Positions 17,524-26,775 of a DNA stretch of 64,000 bases are shown here, one piece after another (position 1 is the stretch's first letter; each line of letters starts with the position of its first letter). The notes under the pieces were generated by a model. That model searched no databases, was not told where the DNA came from, and saw only the letters and a list, made by a program, of their open reading frames with translations. This stretch comes from Amycolatopsis orientalis DSM 43388 (GTDB taxonomy: Bacteria > Actinomycetota > Actinomycetes > Mycobacteriales > Pseudonocardiaceae). The stretch covers positions 62,001 to 126,000 of the forward strand of contig NZ_ASXG01000045.1 of the NCBI RefSeq assembly GCF_000411975.1, written 5' to 3'. The translations under genes were made by a program, and so were the position numbers.

Positions 17524-19293
17524 TCACTCGGCGAGTTCGGACGTCTCCAGCCACTGCGCCTCGACGTCGTCCTTCTCCGCCAGTACGGCCTTCAGCTCGG
17601 TGTTCAACTCGATCAGCTTCTCCGGGTCGGTAGCCGCCTCCGCCAGGGCGGCGTGCAGCTTCTCCTCCCGCTTCGCGAGCTGGTCCAGCTTTCGCTCCAA
17701 GCGGCCCAATTCCTTTTGCGCCGCACGGGTTTCCGCCGCGCTGCGCTTGGCCTCGGTCTTCTCCGCCGGGGGTGCCTCGCGACGCGGCGCGGTCTCCTTC
17801 GCGCGGGCGCGGCGCTGCAGGTACTCCTCGATTCCGCCGGGCAGGTGGGTGACCTTGCCGTCGCCGAGGAGCGCGTACGTGGCGTCGCAGACCCGCTCGA
17901 CCAGGTACCGGTCGTGCGAGACCACCACCATCGTGCCCGGCCAGCCGTCGAGGAGGTCTTCGAGCTGCTGCAGGGTGTCGATGTCCAGGTCGTTCGTCGG
18001 CTCGTCCAGCAGCAGCACGTTCGGCTCGGCCATCAGCAACCGGCACAGCTGCAGCCGGCGGCGTTCGCCGCCGGACAGGTCGCCGACCGGCGTCCACTGC
18101 CGAGCCGCGGGGAACCCGAGTTTCTCGCCGAGCTGCGACGCGGTCATCTCCTGCTTGCCGAACACGACGCGGCCCGAGACCTGCTCGATCGCTTGCAGCA
18201 CGCGAAGATCAGCCGGCAAATCGTCGAGTTCCTGGCGCAGGTGCGCGAGCGCGACCGTCTTGCCTTGCACGCGCCGTCCGGTCGACGATTCGACGTCGCC
18301 GCCCAGCAGTTTCAGCAGCGTGGTCTTGCCGGAGCCGTTCACGCCGACGAGACCGATCCGGTCGCCCGGGCCGATCCGCCACGTCACGTGGTCGAGCAGG
18401 GTGCGATCGCCGACCGACAGCGACACGTCTTCCAGCTCCAGCACCGTTTTCCCGAGCCGGCGTTTCGCGAACGCCATCAGCTCCACGGAATCGCGCGGCG
18501 GCGGCACGTCGGCGATCAGCGCTTCGGCGGCTTCCACGCGGTAGCGCGGCTTCGAGGAACGCGCCTGCGGACCGCGCCGCAGCCACGCCAGTTCCTTGCG
18601 CGCCAGGTTCTGCCGCTTCTCCTCCGCGGTCGCGGCGAGGCGGGCCCGCTCGGCACGGGCGAAAATCCAGTCCGCGTAACCGCCTTCGTACTGCTCGACG
18701 CGGCCGTTCGCCACCTCCCAGGTGAGGCTCGCGACGGTGTCGAGGAACCACCGGTCGTGCGTCACGACCACGACCGCGACCCGGCGGCCCAGCAGGTGGT
18801 CGGCGAGCCAGCGGACGCCTTCGACGTCAAGGTGGTTAGTGGGCTCGTCGAGCACCACCAAGTCCAGTTCGCCGGTCAGCGCGGCGGCCAGCGCGACGCG
18901 ACGGCGTTCGCCGCCGGACAGATTCGCGGTCGGGGTGTCGAGGCCGATCGCGGTGATACCCAGACCGTCCACAATAGACCGGACGCGCGCGTCGGCGGCC
19001 CATTCGTGCTCGGCTCCGTAGCGCTGCAGCACGACATCGCCGACCGTGCTGCCCGCGGGCAGTTCGGTGCGCTGGGTGACGACGGCCATCCGCAGGTCGC
19101 GCATCTGGCTCACCCGGCCGGAATCCGGCTCGCTCAGTCCGGAAAGGACTTCGAGCAGCGTGGTCTTGCCGCCGCCGTTGAGCCCGACGACGCCGATGCG
19201 CTGCCCCTCGGCGACGCCGAGGGAAACATTGTCCAGCAACGGCTTCACGCCGTAGGACTTGCTCACCGATTCCAGGTTGACCAGGTTGGCCAT
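17524..19293 (-). CDS. ABC-F family ATPase (Uup/Ettd-like)
   Basis: 589 residues from ATG 19291-19293. Two ABC ATPase domains in one chain and no membrane segment, so it acts on ribosomes or nucleic acids rather than as a transporter. First domain: Walker A VGLNGGGKTT, signature LSGGERRRV, Walker B LVVLDEPTNHLD. Second domain: VGVNGSGKTT, LSGGERRRLQL, VLLLDEPTNDLD. The last 80 residues form a charged coiled coil, the Uup-type C-terminal domain, which binds DNA or ribosome. Housekeeping members relieve ribosome stalling; antibiotic resistance is possible but not indicated. Precedes ispE on the other side of a 29-bp gap. Confidence 0.92.
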   Translation of the reverse strand: MANLVNLESVSKSYGVKPLLDNVSLGVAEGQRIGVVGLNGGGKTTLLEVLSGLSEPDSGRVSQMRDLRMAVVTQRTELPAGSTVGDVVLQRYGAEHEWAADARVRSIVDGLGITAIGLDTPTANLSGGERRRVALAAALTGELDLVVLDEPTNHLDVEGVRWLADHLLGRRVAVVVVTHDRWFLDTVASLTWEVANGRVEQYEGGYADWIFARAERARLAATAEEKRQNLARKELAWLRRGPQARSSKPRYRVEAAEALIADVPPPRDSVELMAFAKRRLGKTVLELEDVSLSVGDRTLLDHVTWRIGPGDRIGLVGVNGSGKTTLLKLLGGDVESSTGRRVQGKTVALAHLRQELDDLPADLRVLQAIEQVSGRVVFGKQEMTASQLGEKLGFPAARQWTPVGDLSGGERRRLQLCRLLMAEPNVLLLDEPTNDLDIDTLQQLEDLLDGWPGTMVVVSHDRYLVERVCDATYALLGDGKVTHLPGGIEEYLQRRARAKETAPRREAPPAEKTEAKRSAAETRAAQKELGRLERKLDQLAKREEKLHAALAEAATDPEKLIELNTELKAVLAEKDDVEAQWLETSELAE

Positions 19294-19322
19294 CCGGATC
19301 CTTTCCACTGTGGACTGTTGAT

Positions 19323-20291
19323 TCAGGCGTGCACGCGCGGCGGCGCGTTGCGCGGGGCGTCGTCGCCGCCGACCACGCGCGCGCCGGGCACCGGGCCGTG
19401 CGCGACCCGCACCGTCCGGCACACTCCCGCGCCGGACAATTCAGCGGCCACCTCGACCGCGGTTTCCGCGTCGGAGCAGAGGAACGCACAGGTGGGCCCG
19501 GAGCCGGACACGCAGCCGGCCAGCGCGCCCGCGTTCACCCCGGCACGCAGCGTGCGGCGCAGGCCGGGCCGCAGCGACACCGCGGCCGCCTGCAAGTCAT
19601 TGCCGAGCAGCAGGGCGAGTTGGCGAGGATCTCCCGACGCGAGCGCCTCCACGACCGGCGTGTGCGAGCCGATCCGCGGCGGTTTGCCGTCCGCGCGCAG
19701 CCGGTCGAGTTCGCCGAAGACCTTGGGCGTGGGCAGGCCTTCCTCGTCGAAGGCCAGTACCCAGTGGAACGTGTGCCGCGCGAGCACCGGCACGAGCTGC
19801 TCGCCGCGGCCGGTGCCGAGCGCGGTGCCGCCGTAGAGCGCGAAGGGGACGTCGCTGCCCAGGCGACCGGCGATGGTGGCCAGCTCGTCGCGCGTGACGT
19901 CGAGCTTCCACAGCGACGACAGCCCGACCAGCGCCGCCGCCGCGTCCGCGCTCCCGCCCGCCATGCCGCCGGCGACCGGAATGCCCTTGCGCAGCACGAT
20001 CCGCACTTTCGGCTGGTCCGCGTCCGGCCGTCCGGCGTAGGCGGCCAGCTCGCGGGCCGCGCGCCAGGCGAGGTTCGCGCCGTCGGTGGGCACCGTGCGC
20101 TCCCCCTCGCCGTACACCTCGAGCCCGGGCTCGTCGGTGGCCGCGACGGTCACCTCGTCGGTGAGCGAAAGCGCCTGGAAGACGGTGACCAGCTCGTGGA
20201 ACCCGTCCGGCCGCAGGTCTCCGACGGCCAGGTGCAGGTTGACCTTGGCCGGGACCCGGACGGTGACTGGTGGAGGAACGACGGCGAGCAC
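19323..20291 (-). CDS. ispE: 4-diphosphocytidyl-2-C-methyl-D-erythritol kinase IspE
   Basis: 322 residues from GTG 20289-20291. GHMP kinase phosphorylating CDP-methylerythritol in the non-mevalonate isoprenoid pathway. Landmarks: [12 protein letters not shown] with the catalytic Lys, [15 protein letters not shown], the ATP-binding Gly/Ser-rich loop [15 protein letters not shown] (about residue 110), GSDVPF, and SGSGPT near the C-terminus. Lies in the ksgA-ispE neighbourhood as in mycobacteria, but here the MetN-like gene and an orphan antitoxin gene separate the two. Confidence 0.95.
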   Translation of the reverse strand: MLAVVPPPVTVRVPAKVNLHLAVGDLRPDGFHELVTVFQALSLTDEVTVAATDEPGLEVYGEGERTVPTDGANLAWRAARELAAYAGRPDADQPKVRIVLRKGIPVAGGMAGGSADAAAALVGLSSLWKLDVTRDELATIAGRLGSDVPFALYGGTALGTGRGEQLVPVLARHTFHWVLAFDEEGLPTPKVFGELDRLRADGKPPRIGSHTPVVEALASGDPRQLALLLGNDLQAAAVSLRPGLRRTLRAGVNAGALAGCVSGSGPTCAFLCSDAETAVEVAAELSGAGVCRTVRVAHGPVPGARVVGGDDAPRNAPPRVHA

Positions 20292-20392
20292 CCGTCCAGC
20301 CTACGTGGCTGTCGCGCGCCAGGGCTCACCAGGAGAAAACGCGGCCGCGGAAGTTCCCCCGGTCGTCGTCCGGGATTGGCCAATCGGGCGAA

Positions 20393-20413
20393 TTTGGAAC
20401 TACTTTGGAACTA
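20393..20413 (+). promoter_or_regulatory. Two 11-bp-spaced direct repeats before the antitoxin-like gene
   Basis: TTTGGAACTA occurs at 20393-20402 and again at 20404-20413, one helical turn apart, ending on the ATG. Direct repeats over the start region suit autorepression by an antitoxin-type regulator. Confidence 0.45.
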
Positions 20414-20886
20414 TGCGCGCACCGGAGGTCAACCTGTCCGAGCTGTCCCTGCACCCGCGGCGGGTCGTGGAGCAGCTCGAAGGTTCGCCGACCCGTTCGG
20501 TCCGGATTCGCCGACGGGAGAAGGACAAAACAGATCTGGTCCTGCTCACCGCCGAGCGCGCCGAGCAGGCGGCGGCCGGGTTTTCGACGACCGTCACGCT
20601 TCTCGTGGAACTGTTCCGGCGCAGTGCCGAGACGGCCGCGCTCGCCGCCGAGGCACTTCCCGCTGCGTTCCCATGGGCGCGCTACCTGTCGACGGAAGAG
20701 GTGCGCACGTTCGTCGGCGAGCTGGCCGAAACCCTGGAGCGAGCCGAGTCCCTCGGCAGCCCGGCGCCGTTCGCCGCTCTCGTCGCGCGGTGGAAGCAGA
20801 CCGCCGAGGCACACGCGGATCCGGAGCTGGCGGCGATCTTGCGCCGGAACGACCACAATGGACAAACTTCCGGACGGCCGTCCTAA
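20413..20886 (+). CDS. Prevent-host-death (Phd)-like antitoxin, orphan
   Basis: 157 residues from ATG 20413. The N-terminal 60 residues (VNLSELSLHPRRVVEQLEGS, then DLVLLTAERAEQ) resemble the Phd/YefM antitoxin fold, in which this part binds operator DNA. The C-terminal 90 residues are helical and would hold a partner. No toxin-size gene follows: the next plus-strand sequence is a terminator at 20939. It is therefore a solitary antitoxin-like protein or a stand-alone regulator. Confidence 0.65.
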   Translation: MRAPEVNLSELSLHPRRVVEQLEGSPTRSVRIRRREKDKTDLVLLTAERAEQAAAGFSTTVTLLVELFRRSAETAALAAEALPAAFPWARYLSTEEVRTFVGELAETLERAESLGSPAPFAALVARWKQTAEAHADPELAAILRRNDHNGQTSGRPS

Positions 20887-20938
20887 TACTTGGACCGCGT
20901 GCCCTGGTTTATCGGGCGGTGCGTCCCGGGAGATGCGG

Positions 20939-20972
20939 CGAGGGCCGCCCCAACCGAATGGAGCGGCCCTCG
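20939..20972. terminator. Bidirectional hairpin between antitoxin-like and MetN-like genes
   Basis: Perfect 10-bp stem CGAGGGCCGC / GCGGCCCTCG with a 14-base loop, between two converging genes. Confidence 0.7.
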
Positions 20973-20995
20973 AAACCGTTAGGACGAAAAGGAAC

Positions 20996-22009
20996 TCAGG
21001 CGGCGACGACGCTCTGCGGTCCGCGAGCCGGCTGGCTCACGTGCGCGCCCCGGTCGGAGATCCAGGACAACGCGGCGTCGGCCCGCTCGCCGCGGACGCC
21101 GAGGCGGAACCGGGCGATCGGGGTGTCCCCGATGCGGGTGAGGCCGCCGCCGATGGTGGCCAGCTCCACGTCGAAGCGGCTGGCCGCCTCGGGCAGCAGG
21201 GCGCCCACCGACGCGAAACCGATCAGGACGACGTCGACCGCGCGGTCGTACTTCGCGGACTGGGCGCGCGAGGTCTCGATCGAGGGCAGCACCGCCTGCG
21301 CGGTCCAGCTGTCCGGCGTCGAGATCAGGTCGAGCACCGTGCCGCGTTCGACGACCGCGCCGTTGTCGAGCACCGCGACGTCGTCGCAGACCCGGCGGAC
21401 GACGTCCGCGTCCGGCGTAGTGACGACGACCGTCACGCCCAGCTCGGCGCGTGCCCGGTCGAGCACGGCGAGCACCGCGCCGGACTCCTCGGCGGCGATC
21501 CCGGCGGTCGGGTCGTCGGCGAGCAGCACGGCCGGCCCGGCGGCGAGCGCCTTGGCGACCGCGACCCGGCGGAGCTGGCCGTCGGTGAGTTCTTCCGGCT
21601 TCTGCGCGGCGCGCGCGGTGAGTCCGACGAGGTCGAGCAGCGAGCCGACCCGGCTGCGCCGCTGCGGGCCGTCGACGCCGAGCTGCTCCAGCGGGCTGGC
21701 GATGTTGCCGGCGATGGTGCGCTCGGCGATCAGCTCCGGCTTGGTCCCGACGACCCCGAGCTGGCGGCGGATCTCCCGCAGCCGCTTGCCGTCGAGGGTC
21801 GCGGTGTTGAGGCCGTCGAGCCGCACGACGCCGCGGTCGGGCCGCTCCTGCAGCGCGATGCAGCGGGCGAGGGTCGACTTGCCGGAACCGGACGGACCCA
21901 CGATCCCGAACAGCGAACCGGCTTGGACGTCCACGCTCACGTCGCGCAGCGCGGCGACCCGATTTCCGTGGAAGGGAAAGGACTTGGACACGTTTTCGAC
22001 AGTGATCAC
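20996..22009 (-). CDS. MetN-like ABC ATPase with degenerate catalytic motifs and NIL domain
   Basis: 337 residues from GTG 22007-22009. Walker A GPSGSGKST is intact, but the other motifs differ from active MetN: no Gln in the Q-loop (VVGTKPELIAE), signature LTDGQ instead of LSGGQ, Walker B ending LLADDPT (catalytic Glu to Asp), and the H-loop His replaced (VTTPDADVV). The C-terminal 80 residues look like the NIL/ACT-type domain through which MetN senses methionine. No MetI permease or MetQ binding protein is nearby. A SAM riboswitch and a leader peptide precede it. It may be a non-transporting, ligand-sensing relic or partner of a distant permease. Confidence 0.85.
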   Translation of the reverse strand: MITVENVSKSFPFHGNRVAALRDVSVDVQAGSLFGIVGPSGSGKSTLARCIALQERPDRGVVRLDGLNTATLDGKRLREIRRQLGVVGTKPELIAERTIAGNIASPLEQLGVDGPQRRSRVGSLLDLVGLTARAAQKPEELTDGQLRRVAVAKALAAGPAVLLADDPTAGIAAEESGAVLAVLDRARAELGVTVVVTTPDADVVRRVCDDVAVLDNGAVVERGTVLDLISTPDSWTAQAVLPSIETSRAQSAKYDRAVDVVLIGFASVGALLPEAASRFDVELATIGGGLTRIGDTPIARFRLGVRGERADAALSWISDRGAHVSQPARGPQSVVAA

Positions 22010-22113
22010 GAAAGGGCTCCAGGCAAACGAGGCGCGGCGCCGTTTCCGGGCGCGCCAGGCGTCATCGAATTACCGTCCACTGTGGACGGCGCAAGAAACT
22101 GCGGAAAAAACGA

Positions 22114-22215
22114 TCAGGCGATGACCATGGAGCGTCGACACGCACATACCGAGCGGCGACCTTCGTCGACTACGCGCCGGCGGGTCAGCAGGAGCGGGCG
22201 GGTGACCCTCTTCAT
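22114..22215 (-). CDS. Small leader peptide downstream of SAM riboswitch
   Basis: 33 codons from ATG 22213-22215 to TGA 22114. GGAGG (22225-22229) lies nine bases upstream, an excellent ribosome-binding site that overlaps the 3' strand of riboswitch helix P1. The peptide is basic, with LTRRRVVDEGRRSVCACRRS; the RRR-VD-R-S-C-R pattern resembles the short 'putative leader peptides' known before sulphur-metabolism genes in actinomycetes. A T6 run (22105-22110) follows the stop directly. It probably has a regulatory rather than enzymatic role: stalling at the CAC-containing part may report cysteine or methionine supply. Confidence 0.6.
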   Translation of the reverse strand: MKRVTRPLLLTRRRVVDEGRRSVCACRRSMVIA

Positions 22216-22226
22216 CGAAAACAGCC

Positions 22227-22313
22227 TCCATCGGTCCTGGCGGTAGCACCTGCCCTGCGGAGGGTGGTTGCTGCGACTTCGGCGAGCCAGGTCTCTCAGT
22301 CGCTCGGGATGGA
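22227..22313 (-). ncRNA. SAM riboswitch (S-box superfamily, probably SAM-IV)
   Basis: On the minus strand the core reads GAGAGACCTGGCTCG, GTCGCAGCAACC, then GGTGCTACCGCCAGGACC, which are the conserved ligand-pocket segments of the SAM-I/IV superfamily. Helix P1 is TCCATC (22308-22313) with GATGGA (22227-22232); P2 is GCGAC/GTCGC. The ...CCAGGACCGATGGA ending favours SAM-IV, the actinobacterial class. P1 overlaps the GGAGG of the downstream leader peptide, so SAM binding should hide that site. It sits just after a recognisable promoter and upstream of the MetN-like gene, a fitting target. Confidence 0.85.
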
Positions 22314-22321
22314 CGCTTTTG

Positions 22322-22351
22322 AGTAAAGCCGATCCCATTGGCTGAACGCAA
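22322..22351 (-). promoter_or_regulatory. Promoter of the SAM riboswitch transcript
   Basis: On the minus strand TTGCGT (22346-22351), an 18-base spacer and TTTACT (22322-22327). Transcription would start near 22315, at the 5' edge of riboswitch helix P1. Confidence 0.6.
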
Positions 22352-22868
22352 GCGCGTTGGTGCAGATCACACGTCTGGTGGTGCCCGCATGCCGGGACAC
22401 CTCGTCCAGAGCCTGAAAGCCCGGAACCTCGGTCGCCGAACAGTGCCTCGACCTGGGAAACGTCTCGGACAAGCGAGCGCGGCGAACTAGTTCGTTCCAC
22501 TGTGGACGATCAAGGATCTTTGTGGAACAAGAGTTTTCCCGTTGTCAAGGGGAGCGGTTTCGCGGGCCGCGCCGCCCGGCCCGCGGAGCCGCGATCGGGC
22601 CGAGATAGGTCATCGAAGCGAAGCACCTCCGGACGGTGTCGCGGAACAATCCGGGACTTGGCGCACCCGGACTCCCCCGAATGCCGAGCCGCTGGTCACA
22701 GGTAACCGGCCAGGTCCGCCGCACCCGCGCGATGACCGAGAGTAGCTGCCGGGCGGCGAACGCCCACAATCAGCGACGACTCGGCCTACGCAGCGAAACG
22801 AGCGGCGCGCATCCGGAATACCTGCCGCGACGCCGCTGTTGGACGTCGCAAAGCAAGTGCCTTGGGGG
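22352..22868. other. Gene-free region between riboswitch promoter and ksgA end
   Basis: About 515 bp. Short open frames exist on both strands but none has a start with a ribosome-binding site or a recognisable domain. It holds one copy of the recurring word TCCACTGTGGA (22496-22506). No RNA gene recognised. Confidence 0.4.
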
Positions 22869-23711
22869 TCAGGTGCCAGCAGCAGCGATCCGCGCGAACG
22901 CGTGTACGTCCAGTTGTTCCCCGCGGGTCTTCGGGTCGATTCCCGCCTCAGCGAGCAGTTCGCCGGCCCGCTCGGCAGAGCCGGCCCATCCGGCCAGCGC
23001 GGCCCGCAAAGTCTTGCGCCGCTGCGAGAACGCCGCGTCGACCACCGCGAACAGCCGTGCGCGATCCACTCCGGAAACCGGGTCGGTCCGGGTCAGCGAG
23101 ACCAGCGCGGAATCGACGTTCGGCACCGGCCAGAACACCGCGCGCGGCACCGCGGCGACCTTGCGCGCGGGTCCGTACCACGCGAGTTTGACGCTCGGCA
23201 CGCCGTAGGTGCGGCTGCCTGGCCCGGCGGCCATCCGGTCGGCGACCTCGGTCTGGACCATGACGAGTCCGCTTCGCAGCGACGGCAGCTCGGCCAGCAG
23301 GTGCAGCACCACCGGCACCGCGACGTTGTACGGCAGGTTCGCCACGATCGACACCGGCTCAGCCGGGAGATCGGCCGCCCGCACCCGCAGCGCGTCGGCG
23401 CCGACGACGGTCAGCCGGTCCGCTGCCTCCGGCGCGCGCTCGGCGACCGTGCGCGGCAGGCGGGCGGCCAGCACCGGGTCGATCTCCACCGCGACGACCT
23501 GAGCGCCCGCGGCGAGCAGGCCCAGCGTCAGCGACCCGAGACCGGGCCCGACCTCCAGCACGACATCCCCTGGCTGTACGCCGCCGAGTTCGACGATGCG
23601 GCGGACCGTGTTGGGGTCGTGCACGAAGTTCTGGCCGAGCTTCTTCGTGGGCCGGACGTCGAGTTCGTCGGCCAGCCCGCGGATTTCGGCGGGCCCCAGC
23701 AGTTCCACCAC
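22869..23711 (-). CDS. ksgA: 16S rRNA (adenine1518-N6/adenine1519-N6)-dimethyltransferase KsgA
   Basis: 280 residues. Dimethylates two adjacent adenines at the 3' end of 16S rRNA during 30S assembly. The SAM-binding motif [12 protein letters not shown] (about residue 50), acidic motif II VAVEIDP, and catalytic motif IV NLPYNV (about residue 123) are intact. The N-terminal [18 protein letters not shown] is diagnostic of the family. Order rpfB-ksgA is as in mycobacteria; a strong terminator separates the two. Confidence 0.95.
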   Translation of the reverse strand: MVELLGPAEIRGLADELDVRPTKKLGQNFVHDPNTVRRIVELGGVQPGDVVLEVGPGLGSLTLGLLAAGAQVVAVEIDPVLAARLPRTVAERAPEAADRLTVVGADALRVRAADLPAEPVSIVANLPYNVAVPVVLHLLAELPSLRSGLVMVQTEVADRMAAGPGSRTYGVPSVKLAWYGPARKVAAVPRAVFWPVPNVDSALVSLTRTDPVSGVDRARLFAVVDAAFSQRRKTLRAALAGWAGSAERAGELLAEAGIDPKTRGEQLDVHAFARIAAAGT

Positions 23712-23757
23712 CGGACGAGCCTACCGAGCGCCGTGCGCGACGCGACAACGCGGCGGA

Positions 23758-23799
23758 CAAAAACAGGCGGCCGGGAGCGTGTTGCTCCCGGCCGCCTGC
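23758..23799 (-). terminator. Rho-independent terminator of rpfB
   Basis: Perfect 15-bp stem CAGGCGGCCGGGAGC with loop GTGTT (23780-23784). On the minus strand five T's follow the stem. The clearest canonical terminator in the window. Confidence 0.9.
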
Positions 23800-23812
23800 T
23801 GGAAAATTCGGG

Positions 23813-25387
<1,575 letters not shown>

Positions 25388-25546
25388 TCACGGTTCCGAG
25401 TCGTACCAACCTCGGTTCCGCTTCCCCGACGTGCACTGACGTGACTGGTGGGCGTATCAGCCGGTATCCGCTGCGCGGTACCGACCGGCACGATCACGGG
25501 ACAGTAACGGGTGTCGGCAGGTTGCGCAAACACCCCCCGGAGTGTC

Positions 25547-25560
25547 GTGACTTGTGTCAC
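25547..25560. promoter_or_regulatory. Palindrome upstream of rpfB
   Basis: Perfect inverted repeat GTGAC-TTGT-GTCAC in the 348-bp gap between tatD and rpfB, about 270 bp before the rpfB start. A related GTGACAC word lies at 25614-25620. Could bind a regulator of rpfB. I looked for the c-di-AMP (ydaO) riboswitch that precedes some actinobacterial rpf genes and did not find its conserved segments. The rest of the gap shows nothing else. Confidence 0.4.
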
Positions 25561-25627
25561 TCATCAGGTGGACGAATGCGAGATCTCGAATGTCGCAATC
25601 CGTGCAACTCGTTGTGACACTACGGAA

Positions 25628-26452
25628 TCAGGCAGGCAGCCGGTATGCGCGTTCGGCAGTGGTCCGGACCGCGTCGGCCACCTCGTGGACCGCTTCGCCG
25701 CGCAGCTGAGCGAGGAACCGGACGGTGTAGGCAGTGCAGAACGGCTCGTTCGGCCGCCCACGGTAGGGATGCGGCGTCAGAAACGGCGCGTCAGTCTCGG
25801 CGAGGAGCTGCCCACGCGGCACGATGCGCGCGGCCTCGTGCAGCCCGCGCGCGTTCTTGAAGGTGACCGTGCCGGCGAAGGACAGGATGTAACCCTTGTC
25901 GATACAGCGGCGCGCGATGTGCTCGTCGCCGGAGAAGCAGTGGAAGACGACCGTCTCGGGCGCGCCTTCCTCGTCGAGAATGCGAAGCACGTCCTCGTGC
26001 GCGTCGCGGTCGTGGATCATCAGCGCCTTGCCGAGCCGCTTCGCGAGGTCGATATGCCAGCGAAACGCCGCCTGCTGCGCATCGTGCGGCGAGTAGTCCC
26101 AGTAGTAATCGAGACCAGTCTCGCCGACCGCGACGACCCGCTCGCCCCGCGCCAGACGCTCCACTTCGGACTGTTCTTCGGCCCCGAACTCCTTGGTACG
26201 CGTGGGATGGATCGCCACCGCGGCGAAAACCCGCGAGTCCCAGGTGGACGCTTCGGCGGCCCAACGAGCAGCAGCGAGATCATCCGCGACGGTCACCACC
26301 CGAGCCACGCCAGCCCGCTCCGCCCGGTCGACCATCTCCGCGACCTCGGCCGCGGTCTTCGCACCGCAAGCATCGAGATGAGTGTGCGCGTCCACCACCG
26401 TCACCGGCAGCCGGTCGGGAATCGGGGGAAGTTCGCGCTTCTCGTCACCCAT
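25628..26452 (-). CDS. tatD: TatD-family metal-dependent DNase/hydrolase
   Basis: 274 residues from ATG 26450-26452. TIM-barrel amidohydrolase fold with metal ligands in VVDAHTHLD (about residue 20), the Glu of VGETGLDYYWD (about 110), His in ALMIHDRDA and HCFSG, and Asp in LLAETDAPFLTP. TatD proteins are 3'-5' exonucleases acting on single-stranded DNA in repair. Between rpfB and metG, as in M. tuberculosis (Rv1008). Confidence 0.92.
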   Translation of the reverse strand: MGDEKRELPPIPDRLPVTVVDAHTHLDACGAKTAAEVAEMVDRAERAGVARVVTVADDLAAARWAAEASTWDSRVFAAVAIHPTRTKEFGAEEQSEVERLARGERVVAVGETGLDYYWDYSPHDAQQAAFRWHIDLAKRLGKALMIHDRDAHEDVLRILDEEGAPETVVFHCFSGDEHIARRCIDKGYILSFAGTVTFKNARGLHEAARIVPRGQLLAETDAPFLTPHPYRGRPNEPFCTAYTVRFLAQLRGEAVHEVADAVRTTAERAYRLPA

Positions 26453-26604
26453 GCTCCCCAAGCTACTGCGCACCTGCCCGCGAATGCCGTGAGGGGAACC
26501 CTCACCGCCCCAGATGCCCTCAGGGTTCCCGTCACGACCCGCCAGCATCGCCCCCTACGAACCGCAGCCAGCGCACCCAACCATCGAGGCACCCAGCCCC
26601 TCCC

Positions 26605-26723
26605 CCCGCACCCCGATACGAAGCCTCTCTGCGGTTCGGGGGTGCTTGTCAAGGCACGCTTTCCCGCCTTGACAAGCACCCCCGAACCGTCAGCACAATC
26701 GGGCTTCGGGGTGCCCCACGCCG
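26605..26723 (-). repeat. Nested palindromic repeat, copy 2
   Basis: About 119 bp, inverted relative to copy 1 (15525). The inner stem GCGGTTCGGGGGTGCTTGTC continues as AAGGC and pairs perfectly (24 bp, about 26632-26655) with 26666-26689. The outer pair CGAAGCC / GGCTTCG lies at 26619-26625 and 26702-26708. Read on the minus strand it matches copy 1 closely, with paired changes in the stem. It fills most of the 323-bp gap between tatD and metG, where nothing else is recognisable. Confidence 0.85.
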
Positions 26724-26775
26724 AACCAGGCGCAATGTCGCCCGCCAGGGCGACGAGCAGCCCCCGACACGGACC

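Noticed and set aside
17524..19293. ABC-F as an antibiotic self-resistance gene of a biosynthetic cluster
   Set aside because: The neighbours are housekeeping genes conserved in order; the Uup-type C-terminus fits a general ribosome/DNA function.
19329..22246. Very long plus-strand open frames antisense to ispE and the MetN-like gene
   Set aside because: They arise from third-position GC bias opposite real genes; no conserved motifs and no ribosome-binding site. Similar long antisense frames elsewhere were dropped for the same reason.
22352..22868. Small open frames between the riboswitch promoter and ksgA
   Set aside because: No start signal, no recognisable domain, and different frames overlap on both strands.
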